DNA of 64,000 nucleotides from Ornithoclostridium sp949298505 (GTDB lineage: Bacteria; Bacillota; Clostridia; Christensenellales; UBA3700). Made by a program: the position numbers and the translations under genes. The notes beneath the pieces are model-generated. The model was not told the DNA's origin, ran no database searches, and worked only from the letters and a program-made list of their open reading frames with translations. Position 1 is the first letter of the stretch; each line of letters starts with the position of its first letter. Positions 34,127 through 41,674 of this stretch are shown one piece after another. The stretch covers positions 23,555 to 87,554 of the forward strand of contig CASFWW010000020.1 of the NCBI GenBank assembly GCA_949298505.1, in the 5' to 3' direction.

Positions 34127-35599
34127 TTATTCTGCGTCGGCGCCGTTGCCGTGCTGATACTTCCACTCGAACCTGCCCTGCTTAGCCTGAGCGAGAAATT
34201 CCTCTGCGTCCTTCTTCGCGCTTTCGACCGCGGTATTGTATATGGTCTGAGCGGAAGAGATAATATCGTTGGAAGCCTGCACGTAGGTCTTTGCTTCTTC
34301 AAGTTCGTCAGCGGTCAGATCTGCTTCGATCTTCTGCATCGTCTCGTCGCGCTTGCCTTCAAGGTAGGTCACCACGGTTCTTACGTCGTCTATCGTCAGG
34401 TCTCCGAGGCTGTCCACGAACTCGAACACGTCGCTGCCGAGATTTTCAACGTCCGCAAGGATTTTTCTGATCTGGGTCGCATACTCTTCGGGGAGCGAAT
34501 TTATATACTCGTCCACTTCAGCCTGGAAGCCGTTGATATAGGTCTCCAGTTCAGGCAGTTCAGCCTTGATCTGATTGTAAGCTTCTACGCTCATGTTCTT
34601 CAGCGTTCTGTCGATATACGCTTCGAGACTTTCGAGAGTGATATTGCCGTTCTCGTCGGTCACTGCCGCGTCGACTTCGCTCTTTTCGACTCCGAGGATA
34701 TCCGCTATTTTCTGAGTATCTACGTTGGAGAGAGCTTTGTCTGCGTATTCCATCGTGAGTTCGATAACGTCGAGAGTGTAGTCGACGGACACCGCCGCTA
34801 TATCGTACGCCGCATAGATCGCGCCGTAGTTTACAGGATGTTTGAGTATGTGAGCGACGTAGTACGCAGTCCATGCCGCGCCTTCTGCGGTCGTCTTTGC
34901 TATCTCGAAAGCTTCGTTCGCCTGAGCTACCGCGAGGTTGTACGCCTCTGTTGCGTACGGCTCGATCTTTTCGTAGCAGTTATTCAGCTTTTCAATAAGA
35001 TCCTCGTTGTCGAGGGTCGCCGCATACTCGAAGGTAACGCCGTCGTCGTTCGCGACCAGTTCGGTCACCAGCTTGAATTTGCCTACGCTCATGTTCTGGA
35101 TCGCGCTGACGTTGGGGTATTTTCCCTTAATGTATTCAAACTGTCTCTGCAACGAAAAACTTGCGCCCGTGTTGATATTTACGTTAAGATCCGCCTTTCC
35201 CGCTTCCGCGTTGAACGCAGCTTTTACAGTTTCGCCGATATTGGCTTCAGCCTCGGCAGAGCCGTTTCCCGCAACTACCGTAACGTTGACGCCGCTGTTC
35301 TCTTCAGTGAGATATCCGCATTCGACCGCGAGATTGGCGATCAGCCGGAAAGCTTCTTCCGCCGTCTTGCCCACGACCACTTCGCCGTAAAGCATGACTT
35401 GCGCGTCCTCGTTTGCCGCCTCTACCGATTCAACCTTGCCTTCCCCGTCAATAACCATATTGAGAGAAGGATTGATATCCACGCTTACAAACGTTTTGCC
35501 GTCCTCTTTGCCGTTCGTATTTACGCACCCGACAAACGCCGTGCACGTAAGCGCCGCTACAAGAACCACTGCCAGTATCGCGCATATTTTCTTCATCAT
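34127..35599 (-). CDS. lipoprotein with an RsgI-like domain
   Basis: 490 residues. Signal peptide with AFVGC (Cys 25). Directly after it, residues ~36-110 match the extracytoplasmic middle domain of RsgI-type anti-sigma factors: VSVDINPSLNMVID with the Asn43-Pro44 pair, where RsgI proteins self-cleave, then a strand-helix pattern ending ECGYLTEENSGVNVTVVAG. The remaining ~370 residues are helical and rich in Glu, Ala and Tyr, probably a long coiled-coil stalk or ligand domain. It is a paralogue of the presumed anti-sigma factor at 36737, but has a lipid anchor instead of a transmembrane helix and lacks a cytoplasmic part. GGAGGG precedes the start. Its upstream element matches that of the sigma operon. 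Confidence 0.8.
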   Translation of the reverse strand: MMKKICAILAVVLVAALTCTAFVGCVNTNGKEDGKTFVSVDINPSLNMVIDGEGKVESVEAANEDAQVMLYGEVVVGKTAEEAFRLIANLAVECGYLTEENSGVNVTVVAGNGSAEAEANIGETVKAAFNAEAGKADLNVNINTGASFSLQRQFEYIKGKYPNVSAIQNMSVGKFKLVTELVANDDGVTFEYAATLDNEDLIEKLNNCYEKIEPYATEAYNLAVAQANEAFEIAKTTAEGAAWTAYYVAHILKHPVNYGAIYAAYDIAAVSVDYTLDVIELTMEYADKALSNVDTQKIADILGVEKSEVDAAVTDENGNITLESLEAYIDRTLKNMSVEAYNQIKAELPELETYINGFQAEVDEYINSLPEEYATQIRKILADVENLGSDVFEFVDSLGDLTIDDVRTVVTYLEGKRDETMQKIEADLTADELEEAKTYVQASNDIISSAQTIYNTAVESAKKDAEEFLAQAKQGRFEWKYQHGNGADAE

Positions 35600-35625
35600 C
35601 GTACCCTCCTTGGGATTTCGTTCGT

Positions 35626-35657
35626 ATATTAAACAACGGCATATCGGATTTTATTGG
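35626..35657 (-). promoter_or_regulatory. candidate ECF promoter of the RsgI-like lipoprotein gene
   Basis: Minus strand CCAATAAAA, exactly 15 bases, TTTAATAT. The same two blocks with the same spacing precede the ECF sigma operon at 38684-38715. No sigma-A -35 box fits here. Confidence 0.65.
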
Positions 35658-35752
35658 ATAAAAAAACAAAAAAATAATAAAATTTTAAACGCGCTTTTTA
35701 CAATATAAAAAACGCGTCTGCGCAAAACGGATATTTTCAAATATAGATATTG

Positions 35753-35797
35753 AAAGTCGGCTTCTGCCCGCGTTTTTCTTTGCGTACATCACAAAAA
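35753..35797. repeat. direct repeat framing structured element A, left
   Basis: AAAGTCGGCTTCTGCCC and TTTTTCTTTGCGTACA-like blocks, repeated at 35925-35970 with few changes. Confidence 0.65.
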
Positions 35798-35853
35798 CAA
35801 AAAGTCGGGGACGTAAGGAAAAACACGGAAAGCAAAAGAATGTATTTTTTTGT

Positions 35854-35918
35854 GCAGACGCGACGAAAGGCGCAGGCAATACTCTTGCGGTATTGTCAAG
35901 TCTTTCAACAAAGTCTGC
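35854..35918. repeat. three-stem structured element, copy A
   Basis: Nested pairings GCAGAC/GTCTGC, GAAAG/CTTTC and CAATAC/GTATTG around a TCTTGCG loop. Copies B and C keep the three-stem layout with different stem sequences. Confidence 0.65.
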
Positions 35919-35924
35919 GCGGAA

Positions 35925-35970
35925 AAAGTCGACTTTTGCCCGTGTTTTTCTTTGCGTACACGACAAAAAA
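35925..35970. repeat. direct repeat framing structured element A, right
   Basis: Second copy of the repeat at 35753-35797. Confidence 0.65.
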
Positions 35971-35971
35971 A

Positions 35972-36199
35972 CTAATACTCTGTTTGTTGCGGATCAAAAA
36001 GCGGAGAATCGAAAAACTCTTTAAGGCTTATCCCAAGCCCGTCGCAAATTGCGGAAACGGTGGATAGTTTTACGGTGCAAGCCGATTTCATCATCGTAAG
36101 CAAAGACCTGTTCAGCGCACTTTTTTCAGCAAGGCGGGTTATACCGTATTCTTTGCACAACTCGTCTATTCTCGCATTTACCGCTTCAATAAGTAGCAT
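35972..36199 (-). CDS. small XRE-family HTH regulator
   Basis: 75 residues, a single Cro/CI-type helix-turn-helix domain. Residues ~18-60 show the pattern: YGITRLAEKSALNRSLLTMM (helices 2-3) followed by KLSTVSAICDGLGISLKEFF, the usual XRE end. No sensor domain. It lies between the lipoprotein and the anti-sigma gene, embedded in structured repeats. A GGGGGAATGT sequence lies upstream of the ATG as a ribosome binding site. Its target is unknown; the nearby repeats or palindromes are candidates. Confidence 0.75.
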   Translation of the reverse strand: MLLIEAVNARIDELCKEYGITRLAEKSALNRSLLTMMKSACTVKLSTVSAICDGLGISLKEFFDSPLFDPQQTEY

Positions 36200-36375
36200 A
36201 CATTCCCCCGTCGATGTTTAACTGCTTTAATGATACAACATTCGACCTTCTTTTACAAGCTCGAATTTCCACCTTTTGCAGCTTAATATAAAGCCAAAAA
36301 TCCGTCGAGGAAGGAAAGAAAGTTGAACAAACATTAAATTATTATCCGTAATTATTTCCCCGCAAGAAAAAGAAA

Positions 36376-36448
36376 ATTGTCGGGGCGGGGTGGAGAAATT
36401 TTGAAAGCAAAACTGAAGATTTTTTTGTCTGTACAAGGCGATTGCCGC
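36376..36448. repeat. 73-base exact direct repeat, copy 1
   Basis: Begins ATTGTCGGGGCGGGG and ends GGCGATTGCCGC. The second copy is 138 bases downstream. Confidence 0.9.
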
Positions 36449-36491
36449 GGACAATCACTTAGCGGTATTGTCAAGGCAATTAACGCCGTAC
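36431..36491. repeat. three-stem structured element, copy B
   Basis: Pairings GTAC/GTAC and GGCG/CGCC (outer), ATTGCC/GGCAAT (middle), ACAAT/ATTGT (inner). Confidence 0.65.
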
Positions 36492-36513
36492 AATCGAAAA
36501 AACACAAAAAAAG

Positions 36514-36586
36514 ATTGTCGGGGCGGGGTGGAGAAATTTTGAAAGCAAAACTGAAGATTTTTTTGTCTGTACAAGGCGATTGCCGC
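36514..36586. repeat. 73-base exact direct repeat, copy 2
   Basis: Identical to 36376-36448; sequence diverges beyond it exactly where the paired stems change. Confidence 0.9.
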
Positions 36587-36631
36587 AGCTAATACTCTTG
36601 CGGTATTAGCAAGGCGGTCAACGCCATACAG
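36567..36631. repeat. three-stem structured element, copy C
   Basis: Pairings CTGTA/TACAG and GGCG/CGCC (outer), TTGCCGC/GCGG-T-CAA (middle), CTAATAC/GTATTAG (inner) around TCTTGCG. Confidence 0.65.
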
Positions 36632-36736
36632 GCGGAAAAAGAACTGTTTTGTCAAAATTTCTCCTCCCCGACCCGACAGAAAAAAGATAAGGGGGATATT
36701 TATGTTGTGCCTCACGGCACGCGAAAATGTCTGTAT

Positions 36737-38140
36737 TTACTGACGACTGTTCCAGTAGGCTTCGAGCGAACCGTACTCATTGACAATGGCGAGATAGAAG
36801 TCGTCGTAATCTTCTCTCGAATATTCTTCCCTGCCTTCAGAATAATATTCATAGTAGATATCGGAAAGTTCTGCGCGCATGCCGTTGATCACGTTTTCTG
36901 TTCCGTCAAGGAAGTCTTCTACCGTGGAAGGTACGAACGTAACGGCATCTCTTATTGCCGAGGTGATCTGAACGTTGAGGCTTTCAAGCGCGTTCACGAT
37001 ATCGTCCAGCTTACCTTTGAGTTCGTCCAGCGTAGCGTTGCCCAGTCCGCTTATCCACTCTTCGTTTATGAACCAGTCGTACGCTACGATAAGCGCGGTC
37101 AGATCTGCAGAATTGTCTACTTTGTCTTCTCTTATCGCCTCGATCTTGTCGAGCACGACCGTCATTTCGTTTATCATTTCGGTAAGTTCCGCGTCGTCTT
37201 TCCAGTCGTCCGAGAAAATCACCTCCCAGTAATCCTCTCCGAACCAAGCGGTAGAACCAGTATACTCTTTTATCCTGTCATTGATATCCGAAGCATTATG
37301 CAGAAGCTCTCTGGTCTTCTTTATATTGTTGCACTCCGCTTCGAGAAGGTCTTTGAGGTATTCGAAAACTTCTTTTTCGTAGTACTGTCTGAGCGCTTCG
37401 AGACCGTTCTGGTTTTTCTCCGCAAGCTGCTGGAAGTAATTGTCTGCTTTTTCGGCAACGCCGTTCACCGCCTGCTTAAGGTCTCCCGAAACCGTGCCGT
37501 ACTGCTCTGCGAGCCAGTCCGCGTTTTCCCTGACCACCAGCACCGCGACGAAAATGCCCCTTTCCATAAAGGTGTTTTCTATGGCAGCCGTCGCCTTAGA
37601 AGCGACTTCTTCGCTCTGTTTATCGGTACCCGCGACTACGGTTATTTTAAGCGCGTCCTGCTCTTCGGGTTCTATATAACCCAGTTTTCCCGCTTCGTCC
37701 GCAATTGTTGCAGCCGCCTGATCTACGGGCATACCTTTGAGCTGCGCTCTTAATTCGTCCGAAAGAAGAACGTCTGCGTCCGAATTTGCGCTCTTGACGA
37801 CAGTTACTTTATTATTGCTGTCGTAAACTATCTCTACGGAAGGATTTATGTCCATTCTCAGATAGCCCGCAGAATAAGTCGGCGTCACGTCTTCTCCGCC
37901 GCCGAAAACGCCCGGGATGATGACAGCGAGCGCTATCGCTATCACGAGGACAGCGGCGACCGCGCCGTAAATATAAGGTCTTATGTTCCTCTTTACCGGT
38001 CTTACGTCTATCTTATGAGCGCTCTTTTCTCTCTTTTCCTCTGTTTTGAGAACGGGCGCCTTTCTTACCTTCTCAGACATGGAGGGCGTCATAGCGTCGA
38101 GTTCTTTTTCAAGCAGTTTTTTCAGTTCTTTCTCGTCCAT
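36737..38140 (-). CDS. RsgI-like transmembrane protein, probable anti-sigma factor
   Basis: 467 residues. Layout: a short helical cytoplasmic part (1-54) without the HxxxCxxC zinc motif of common ECF anti-sigma factors, one transmembrane helix (about 55-78), then an RsgI-like extracytoplasmic domain (about 88-175) with YLRMDINPSVEIVYD, Asn99-Pro100 being the expected self-cleavage site, and KLGYIEPEEQDALKITVVAG. A long helical, acidic C-terminal region (180-467) follows, rich in Tyr and Trp near the end and probably the sensing part. AAAGGAGG precedes the ATG, three bases after the sigma gene. That context makes it the cognate anti-sigma factor (inference). Confidence 0.8.
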   Translation of the reverse strand: MDEKELKKLLEKELDAMTPSMSEKVRKAPVLKTEEKREKSAHKIDVRPVKRNIRPYIYGAVAAVLVIAIALAVIIPGVFGGGEDVTPTYSAGYLRMDINPSVEIVYDSNNKVTVVKSANSDADVLLSDELRAQLKGMPVDQAAATIADEAGKLGYIEPEEQDALKITVVAGTDKQSEEVASKATAAIENTFMERGIFVAVLVVRENADWLAEQYGTVSGDLKQAVNGVAEKADNYFQQLAEKNQNGLEALRQYYEKEVFEYLKDLLEAECNNIKKTRELLHNASDINDRIKEYTGSTAWFGEDYWEVIFSDDWKDDAELTEMINEMTVVLDKIEAIREDKVDNSADLTALIVAYDWFINEEWISGLGNATLDELKGKLDDIVNALESLNVQITSAIRDAVTFVPSTVEDFLDGTENVINGMRAELSDIYYEYYSEGREEYSREDYDDFYLAIVNEYGSLEAYWNSRQ

Positions 38141-38143
38141 TTC

Positions 38144-38665
38144 TCAGCCCTCCTTTAATTTGTTCTGCAATTTCTTGATTGCGGTATTGTATTTCCAAAG
38201 AACGGTACCCAGAGCAAGCGACAGCATATCCGCGATCTCACGGTGCTTAAAGCCCCACAGTACGTGCAAAATCACTATCTGTCTCTCTTTGTCGTCAAGA
38301 ACGGTGTTTATCGCCTCGAAAACGGGAGAATCGTTCATTTCGTAAGACTGCGCCTGCGATCCTGCCGTCCTGTCGTCGGAAGTCACCACTTCTCTCCCGA
38401 GTTTTTTTATCTCGTTGAGCGCCGTGTACTTCGCGATCTGGAACAGCCAGGCTCTCGCGTCCGTTCCCGGTTTATATTTACTTATGTTTGTCTTGACTTT
38501 CAGATAGACCGTCTGGGTCAGATCTTCCGCAGTATGATAGTTGTTGCAGAAACCGTAAAGAAAAGCGAAAATTCCTTTTACGGTCCCGTTGTACAGCCTT
38601 TCAAACGCGGACTCGTCTCCTTTGGCAACTTCCTGCAAGCACAAGTCCAGCTCTCTTTTGTCCAA
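38144..38665 (-). CDS. ECF (sigma-70 family) RNA polymerase sigma factor
   Basis: 173 residues. Region 2 covers about 18-85 (AFERLYNGTVKGIFAFLYGF, then NYHTAEDLTQTVYLKV and ARAWLFQIAKYTALNEI) and region 4 about 118-170 (LDDKERQIVILHVLWGFKHREIADML, LALGTVLWKYNTAIKKL). No extra domains. Translation starts at TTG (38663-38665), supported by GGGAGAGG upstream, so synthesis may be kept low. It forms an operon with the RsgI-like membrane protein and has an unusual promoter that may be its own target. Confidence 0.92.
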   Translation of the reverse strand: MDKRELDLCLQEVAKGDESAFERLYNGTVKGIFAFLYGFCNNYHTAEDLTQTVYLKVKTNISKYKPGTDARAWLFQIAKYTALNEIKKLGREVVTSDDRTAGSQAQSYEMNDSPVFEAINTVLDDKERQIVILHVLWGFKHREIADMLSLALGTVLWKYNTAIKKLQNKLKEG

Positions 38666-38683
38666 ATCCCTCTCCCTGTTCAG

Positions 38684-38715
38684 ATATTAAACAAAACCGG
38701 TTTTGTTTTTATTGG
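38684..38715 (-). promoter_or_regulatory. candidate autoregulated ECF promoter of the sigma operon
   Basis: Minus strand CCAATAAAA, 15 bases, TTTAATAT, 18 bases before the TTG start. Same element as at 35626-35657 upstream of the paralogous lipoprotein; the spacers share no evident sequence. Confidence 0.65.
38689..38708. promoter_or_regulatory. 20-base perfect palindrome within the sigma promoter
   Basis: AAACAAAACC and its exact complement GGTTTTGTTT, filling the spacer and touching both promoter boxes. A candidate operator; the lipoprotein promoter lacks it. Confidence 0.6.
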
Positions 38716-38866
38716 CGGACGAACGTAAAATTTTCAACCGCCGTAAAAATTTTACCATATCCGTACGCCCAACGCAAACCGCAGCGGGAACTCCGCGTGG
38801 ATTTTTTATGCGTTTTCTCTTCCCCGTCATACAAACCGCGCTTCTTGCGGATAATATAAAAGCGCG

Positions 38867-38895
38867 TTGCGGTTTACGCGCGCGTATGATACAAT
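38867..38895 (+). promoter_or_regulatory. promoter of the alkyltransferase-rluA pair
   Basis: TTGCGG, 17 bases, TACAAT. Confidence 0.6.
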
Positions 38896-38924
38896 ATTAA
38901 CGTTAAACCGCACAAGGAGTTTTT

Positions 38925-39242
38925 ATGAGTTTTTACGACGACGTTTATCAGGTGGTCAAAGCGATCCCGTCAGGCAAAGTGGCGACTTACGGTCAGATTG
39001 CGAGGATACTGGGTTCCCCGCGCGCGTCCCGTGCGGTCGGCTACGCTCTGCACGACAATCCGACGCCCGTCCTGATCCCGTGTCACCGGGTCGTCAACCG
39101 TTACGGCTCACTGGCACGGGCGTTCGCGTTCGGCGGCATACAGGCTCAGGCGGAACTTCTCGCGAAAGAAGGGGTGTTCTGCGACGAAAACTATATCGTC
39201 GACCTTGAAAAATACCAATGGCAGGAAGGACTGAAATGGTAG
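38925..39242 (+). CDS. MGMT-family O6-alkylguanine DNA alkyltransferase, single-domain
   Basis: 105 residues, only the C-terminal DNA-binding/active-site domain of the Ogt/MGMT family. The alkyl-acceptor Cys is present (IPCHRVV, Cys 53), as are the helix-turn-helix with Arg finger (SPRASRAVGYAL) and GKVATYGQIA. Proteins of this size with PCHRV are either small direct-repair methyltransferases or regulators of nucleotide excision repair of alkylated DNA (the ATL group, which usually lacks the Cys). Overlaps the next gene by 7 bases. Confidence 0.88.
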   Translation: MSFYDDVYQVVKAIPSGKVATYGQIARILGSPRASRAVGYALHDNPTPVLIPCHRVVNRYGSLARAFAFGGIQAQAELLAKEGVFCDENYIVDLEKYQWQEGLKW

Positions 39243-40090
39243 AAAACTATACCGTCACGGCGGACTTCGACGGCACCGTTGAAAGCGTTCTGCGCGCGGC
39301 AGGCTTTTCGGGAACGATGATAACCCAGCTGAGGAAAGAAAAAGGTCTGATCCGCTTAGTCACTGAAAGCGACGGCGGAAAAGCCGTGTTCGCGACCGCG
39401 AAAGTGCGCAAAGGCGAAAAGCTGTACGTCTCCCTCCCCGTCCTTCCCACTCTCTATCCCGCAAGCGACCTGAGACCCGAGTTTGCCTATCTCGACGAGG
39501 ACGTCGCCGTCGTCGTCAAGCCGTCAGGCGTGGCAACGGTGCCGGTAAAATCTCATTTCAAAGACAGTCTTGCAGGAGTGCTCGGCTCTGTGTGGGGAGA
39601 GTTCGTATACAGACCGGTCGGGAGACTTGACAAGGACACGTCTGGGCTGATCGCGATCGCGAGAAACGCGCTTGCCTCCTGCCGCATGCACGAACTTCAG
39701 CTGTCCGGCGGCATAGAGAAGAAATATACCGCGCTCGTCAGAGGGATGATCCCGGAAAGCGGAGAGATCTGCGCGCCGATCGCCCTTTCCGCCGACGGGG
39801 TACACCGCGAGGTGTCGGAAAGCGGAAAACCCGCTCTCACCCTTTTCAGACGTCTTGCCGTGGAGAACGCAAACTCGGTCGCGGAATTCACGCTGATGAC
39901 GGGAAGAACGCATCAGATCCGCGTACACTCGGCATACATAGGTCACCCGATTGTCGGCGACAAGCTTTACGGCGACGGAGAGGGCGCGCCCAGGCTCATG
40001 CTGCATTGCTCGCACCTCGCGTTCCCGCATCCGACGACGGGCGAAATAGTGATCGCGGACAATCCTTTCGACATCGGCTCCGTTCAATAA
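39236..40090 (+). CDS. RluA-family pseudouridine synthase
   Basis: 284 residues from ATG 39236, supported by GGAAGGA; overlaps the alkyltransferase gene. Isomerises uridine to pseudouridine in rRNA or tRNA. Catalytic motif GRLDKDTSGL, KKYTALVRG and TGRTHQIRVHSAYIGHPIVGD are classic RluA/RluC/RluD features. The N-terminal ~65 residues look like an S4-type RNA-binding domain. Which uridine it modifies cannot be told. Confidence 0.92.
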   Translation: MVENYTVTADFDGTVESVLRAAGFSGTMITQLRKEKGLIRLVTESDGGKAVFATAKVRKGEKLYVSLPVLPTLYPASDLRPEFAYLDEDVAVVVKPSGVATVPVKSHFKDSLAGVLGSVWGEFVYRPVGRLDKDTSGLIAIARNALASCRMHELQLSGGIEKKYTALVRGMIPESGEICAPIALSADGVHREVSESGKPALTLFRRLAVENANSVAEFTLMTGRTHQIRVHSAYIGHPIVGDKLYGDGEGAPRLMLHCSHLAFPHPTTGEIVIADNPFDIGSVQ

Positions 40091-40205
40091 TTCTCTTATC
40101 CCACCTGATTTTCCGTCTGAATTTCATTCCACGCTTCTTTCGCTTGCGCCGCTTTTCAAGGCGCCCTTTGCGGCATATTATTTTCCTGTTGAGGTCAAAA
40201 TATCC

Positions 40206-40234
40206 TTTACATATCCGGGATTCAAGCGTACAAT
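40206..40234 (+). promoter_or_regulatory. promoter of the MATE gene
   Basis: TTTACA, 17 bases, TACAAT, 30 bases before the start. Confidence 0.7.
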
Positions 40235-40263
40235 ATATTCGGTTTAAAGGAGCGTGCTTCGGT

Positions 40264-41646
40264 ATGGTAAAAGATCTCACACAAGGCAAACCTTCAAAAG
40301 TCATACTGATGTTCAGTCTGCCGCTGTTGCTTTCAATGGTATTCCAGCAGCTGTACAATATGGCTGACAGCATCATCGCGGGAAAGATGATCTCCAACAA
40401 CGCCTTAGCGGCAATAGGCGTTTCGACCCCGGTCACAATGATCTACGTCGCGATCGCCGTCGGTTGCAGCGGCGGCATAAGCGTCGTCGTCGCAAACCTT
40501 TTCGGTCAGCATAAATTCAGATCCGTAAAAACCGCTTCGAGCACCGCTCTGGCGTTCATGTTCGTTCTCGCCGCGGTTCTGACCCTCGTGGGCTATTTTA
40601 TTTCCACCCCTCTCGTAAAACTGTTGCAGACGCCGGTTTCTATACAGGACGACAGTTCCGCATACCTTGAAATATACACGCTGGGTCTCATCTTCGTGTT
40701 TATCTACAATGCGTCCAACGCGATATTCACGGGCATGGGCGACAGCATGACGCCTCTCATTCTTCTGATCTGCTCTTCTGTCGGAAACGTGATACTCGAC
40801 GTCGTGATGGCAAAACCTCTCGGCGTGGCGGGTCTTGCTTACGCGACGCTGATCGCTCAGGCTGCCGCGGGAATAGTCGCTTTTGTTCTCGTCATCGTAA
40901 AAATGAAAAACCTTTCGGACGGCGAAGAAGCCAACCAGCCGCGCCTTCCTTATCTCAAACGCACGTTCAACGGCATGATACTGCTCTCAATACTGGCTAT
41001 CTCTGTGCCCGGCGTGTGCCAGCAATCCTTCGTTTCAGTGGGACAGCTCCTCGTACAGGGGCTTATCAACGGTTTCGGAGAACAGACGATCGCGGCGTAT
41101 ACGGCGGCGATGAAGATAAACACTTTCTGCATCCAGTGCATTGTCACGACCGCCAACGCGGTAGCGGCGTTCACCGCGCAGAACATAGGCGCCGGCGATC
41201 TCAAACGAGTACGTCAAGGCATGCGCTCGGCAACCGCTCTGCTCTGTACTTTCGCTTTCATCATAATCGCGCTGGTTGCGATATTCGCAAAGCCTCTCAC
41301 AGGATTCTTTATCAACAACAGCGGAGATTCAACAATATCAAGCACTGCCGTAATCGACACGGGCGCGAAATTTTTGTGGATAACCTGTCCGTTCTACGTG
41401 TTCATTGCGGTAAAGACCGCCGCAGACGGCGTGATAAAGGGCGCAGGCAAACTCTTCCAGTTCATGATATCCACATGCGTCGACCTTGTGCTCAGAGTCG
41501 TGCTGTGTTATGCGCTTGCTCCGTCGCTCGGATTCCTCGGCATATGCATCGCCTGGCCGATAGGCTGGGTCATAGGAACGGCTCTCGCCGTGGGCTTCTA
41601 TCTGTCCAAAGGCTGGCAAAAAAGCAAATTTACCGTCAACGCCTGA
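40264..41646 (+). CDS. MATE family efflux transporter
   Basis: 460 residues from ATG 40264 (AAAGGAGCG upstream); the frame is open further up without support. Twelve hydrophobic segments. The start KPSKVILMFSLPLLLSMVFQQLYNMADSIIAGKMI is the typical beginning of DinF/NorM-like Na+ or H+ coupled multidrug exporters of Clostridia. The acetyltransferase gene follows after 28 bases and may be cotranscribed. Confidence 0.92.
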   Translation: MVKDLTQGKPSKVILMFSLPLLLSMVFQQLYNMADSIIAGKMISNNALAAIGVSTPVTMIYVAIAVGCSGGISVVVANLFGQHKFRSVKTASSTALAFMFVLAAVLTLVGYFISTPLVKLLQTPVSIQDDSSAYLEIYTLGLIFVFIYNASNAIFTGMGDSMTPLILLICSSVGNVILDVVMAKPLGVAGLAYATLIAQAAAGIVAFVLVIVKMKNLSDGEEANQPRLPYLKRTFNGMILLSILAISVPGVCQQSFVSVGQLLVQGLINGFGEQTIAAYTAAMKINTFCIQCIVTTANAVAAFTAQNIGAGDLKRVRQGMRSATALLCTFAFIIIALVAIFAKPLTGFFINNSGDSTISSTAVIDTGAKFLWITCPFYVFIAVKTAADGVIKGAGKLFQFMISTCVDLVLRVVLCYALAPSLGFLGICIAWPIGWVIGTALAVGFYLSKGWQKSKFTVNA

Positions 41647-41674
41647 AATCTTCGGCAGGCAAACAGGAGAAAAC

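Larger units (their letters stand above)
35600..35971. other. intergenic region with structured repeat copy A
   Basis: Beyond the promoter element it holds a direct repeat (35753-35797 and 35925-35970, about 80% alike) framing structured element copy A. No gene is supported. Confidence 0.6.
36200..36736. other. intergenic region with structured repeat copies B and C
   Basis: About 540 bases. It holds a 73-base exact duplication (36376-36448 and 36514-36586), structured copies B and C on its right-hand ends, and a shorter inverted copy near 36641-36675. Short open frames on both strands are repeat artefacts. Confidence 0.65.

Noticed and set aside
34124..35632. 502-codon plus-strand frame opposite the RsgI-like lipoprotein
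   Set aside because: The minus-strand frame has signal peptide, ribosome binding site and domain; the plus frame has none.
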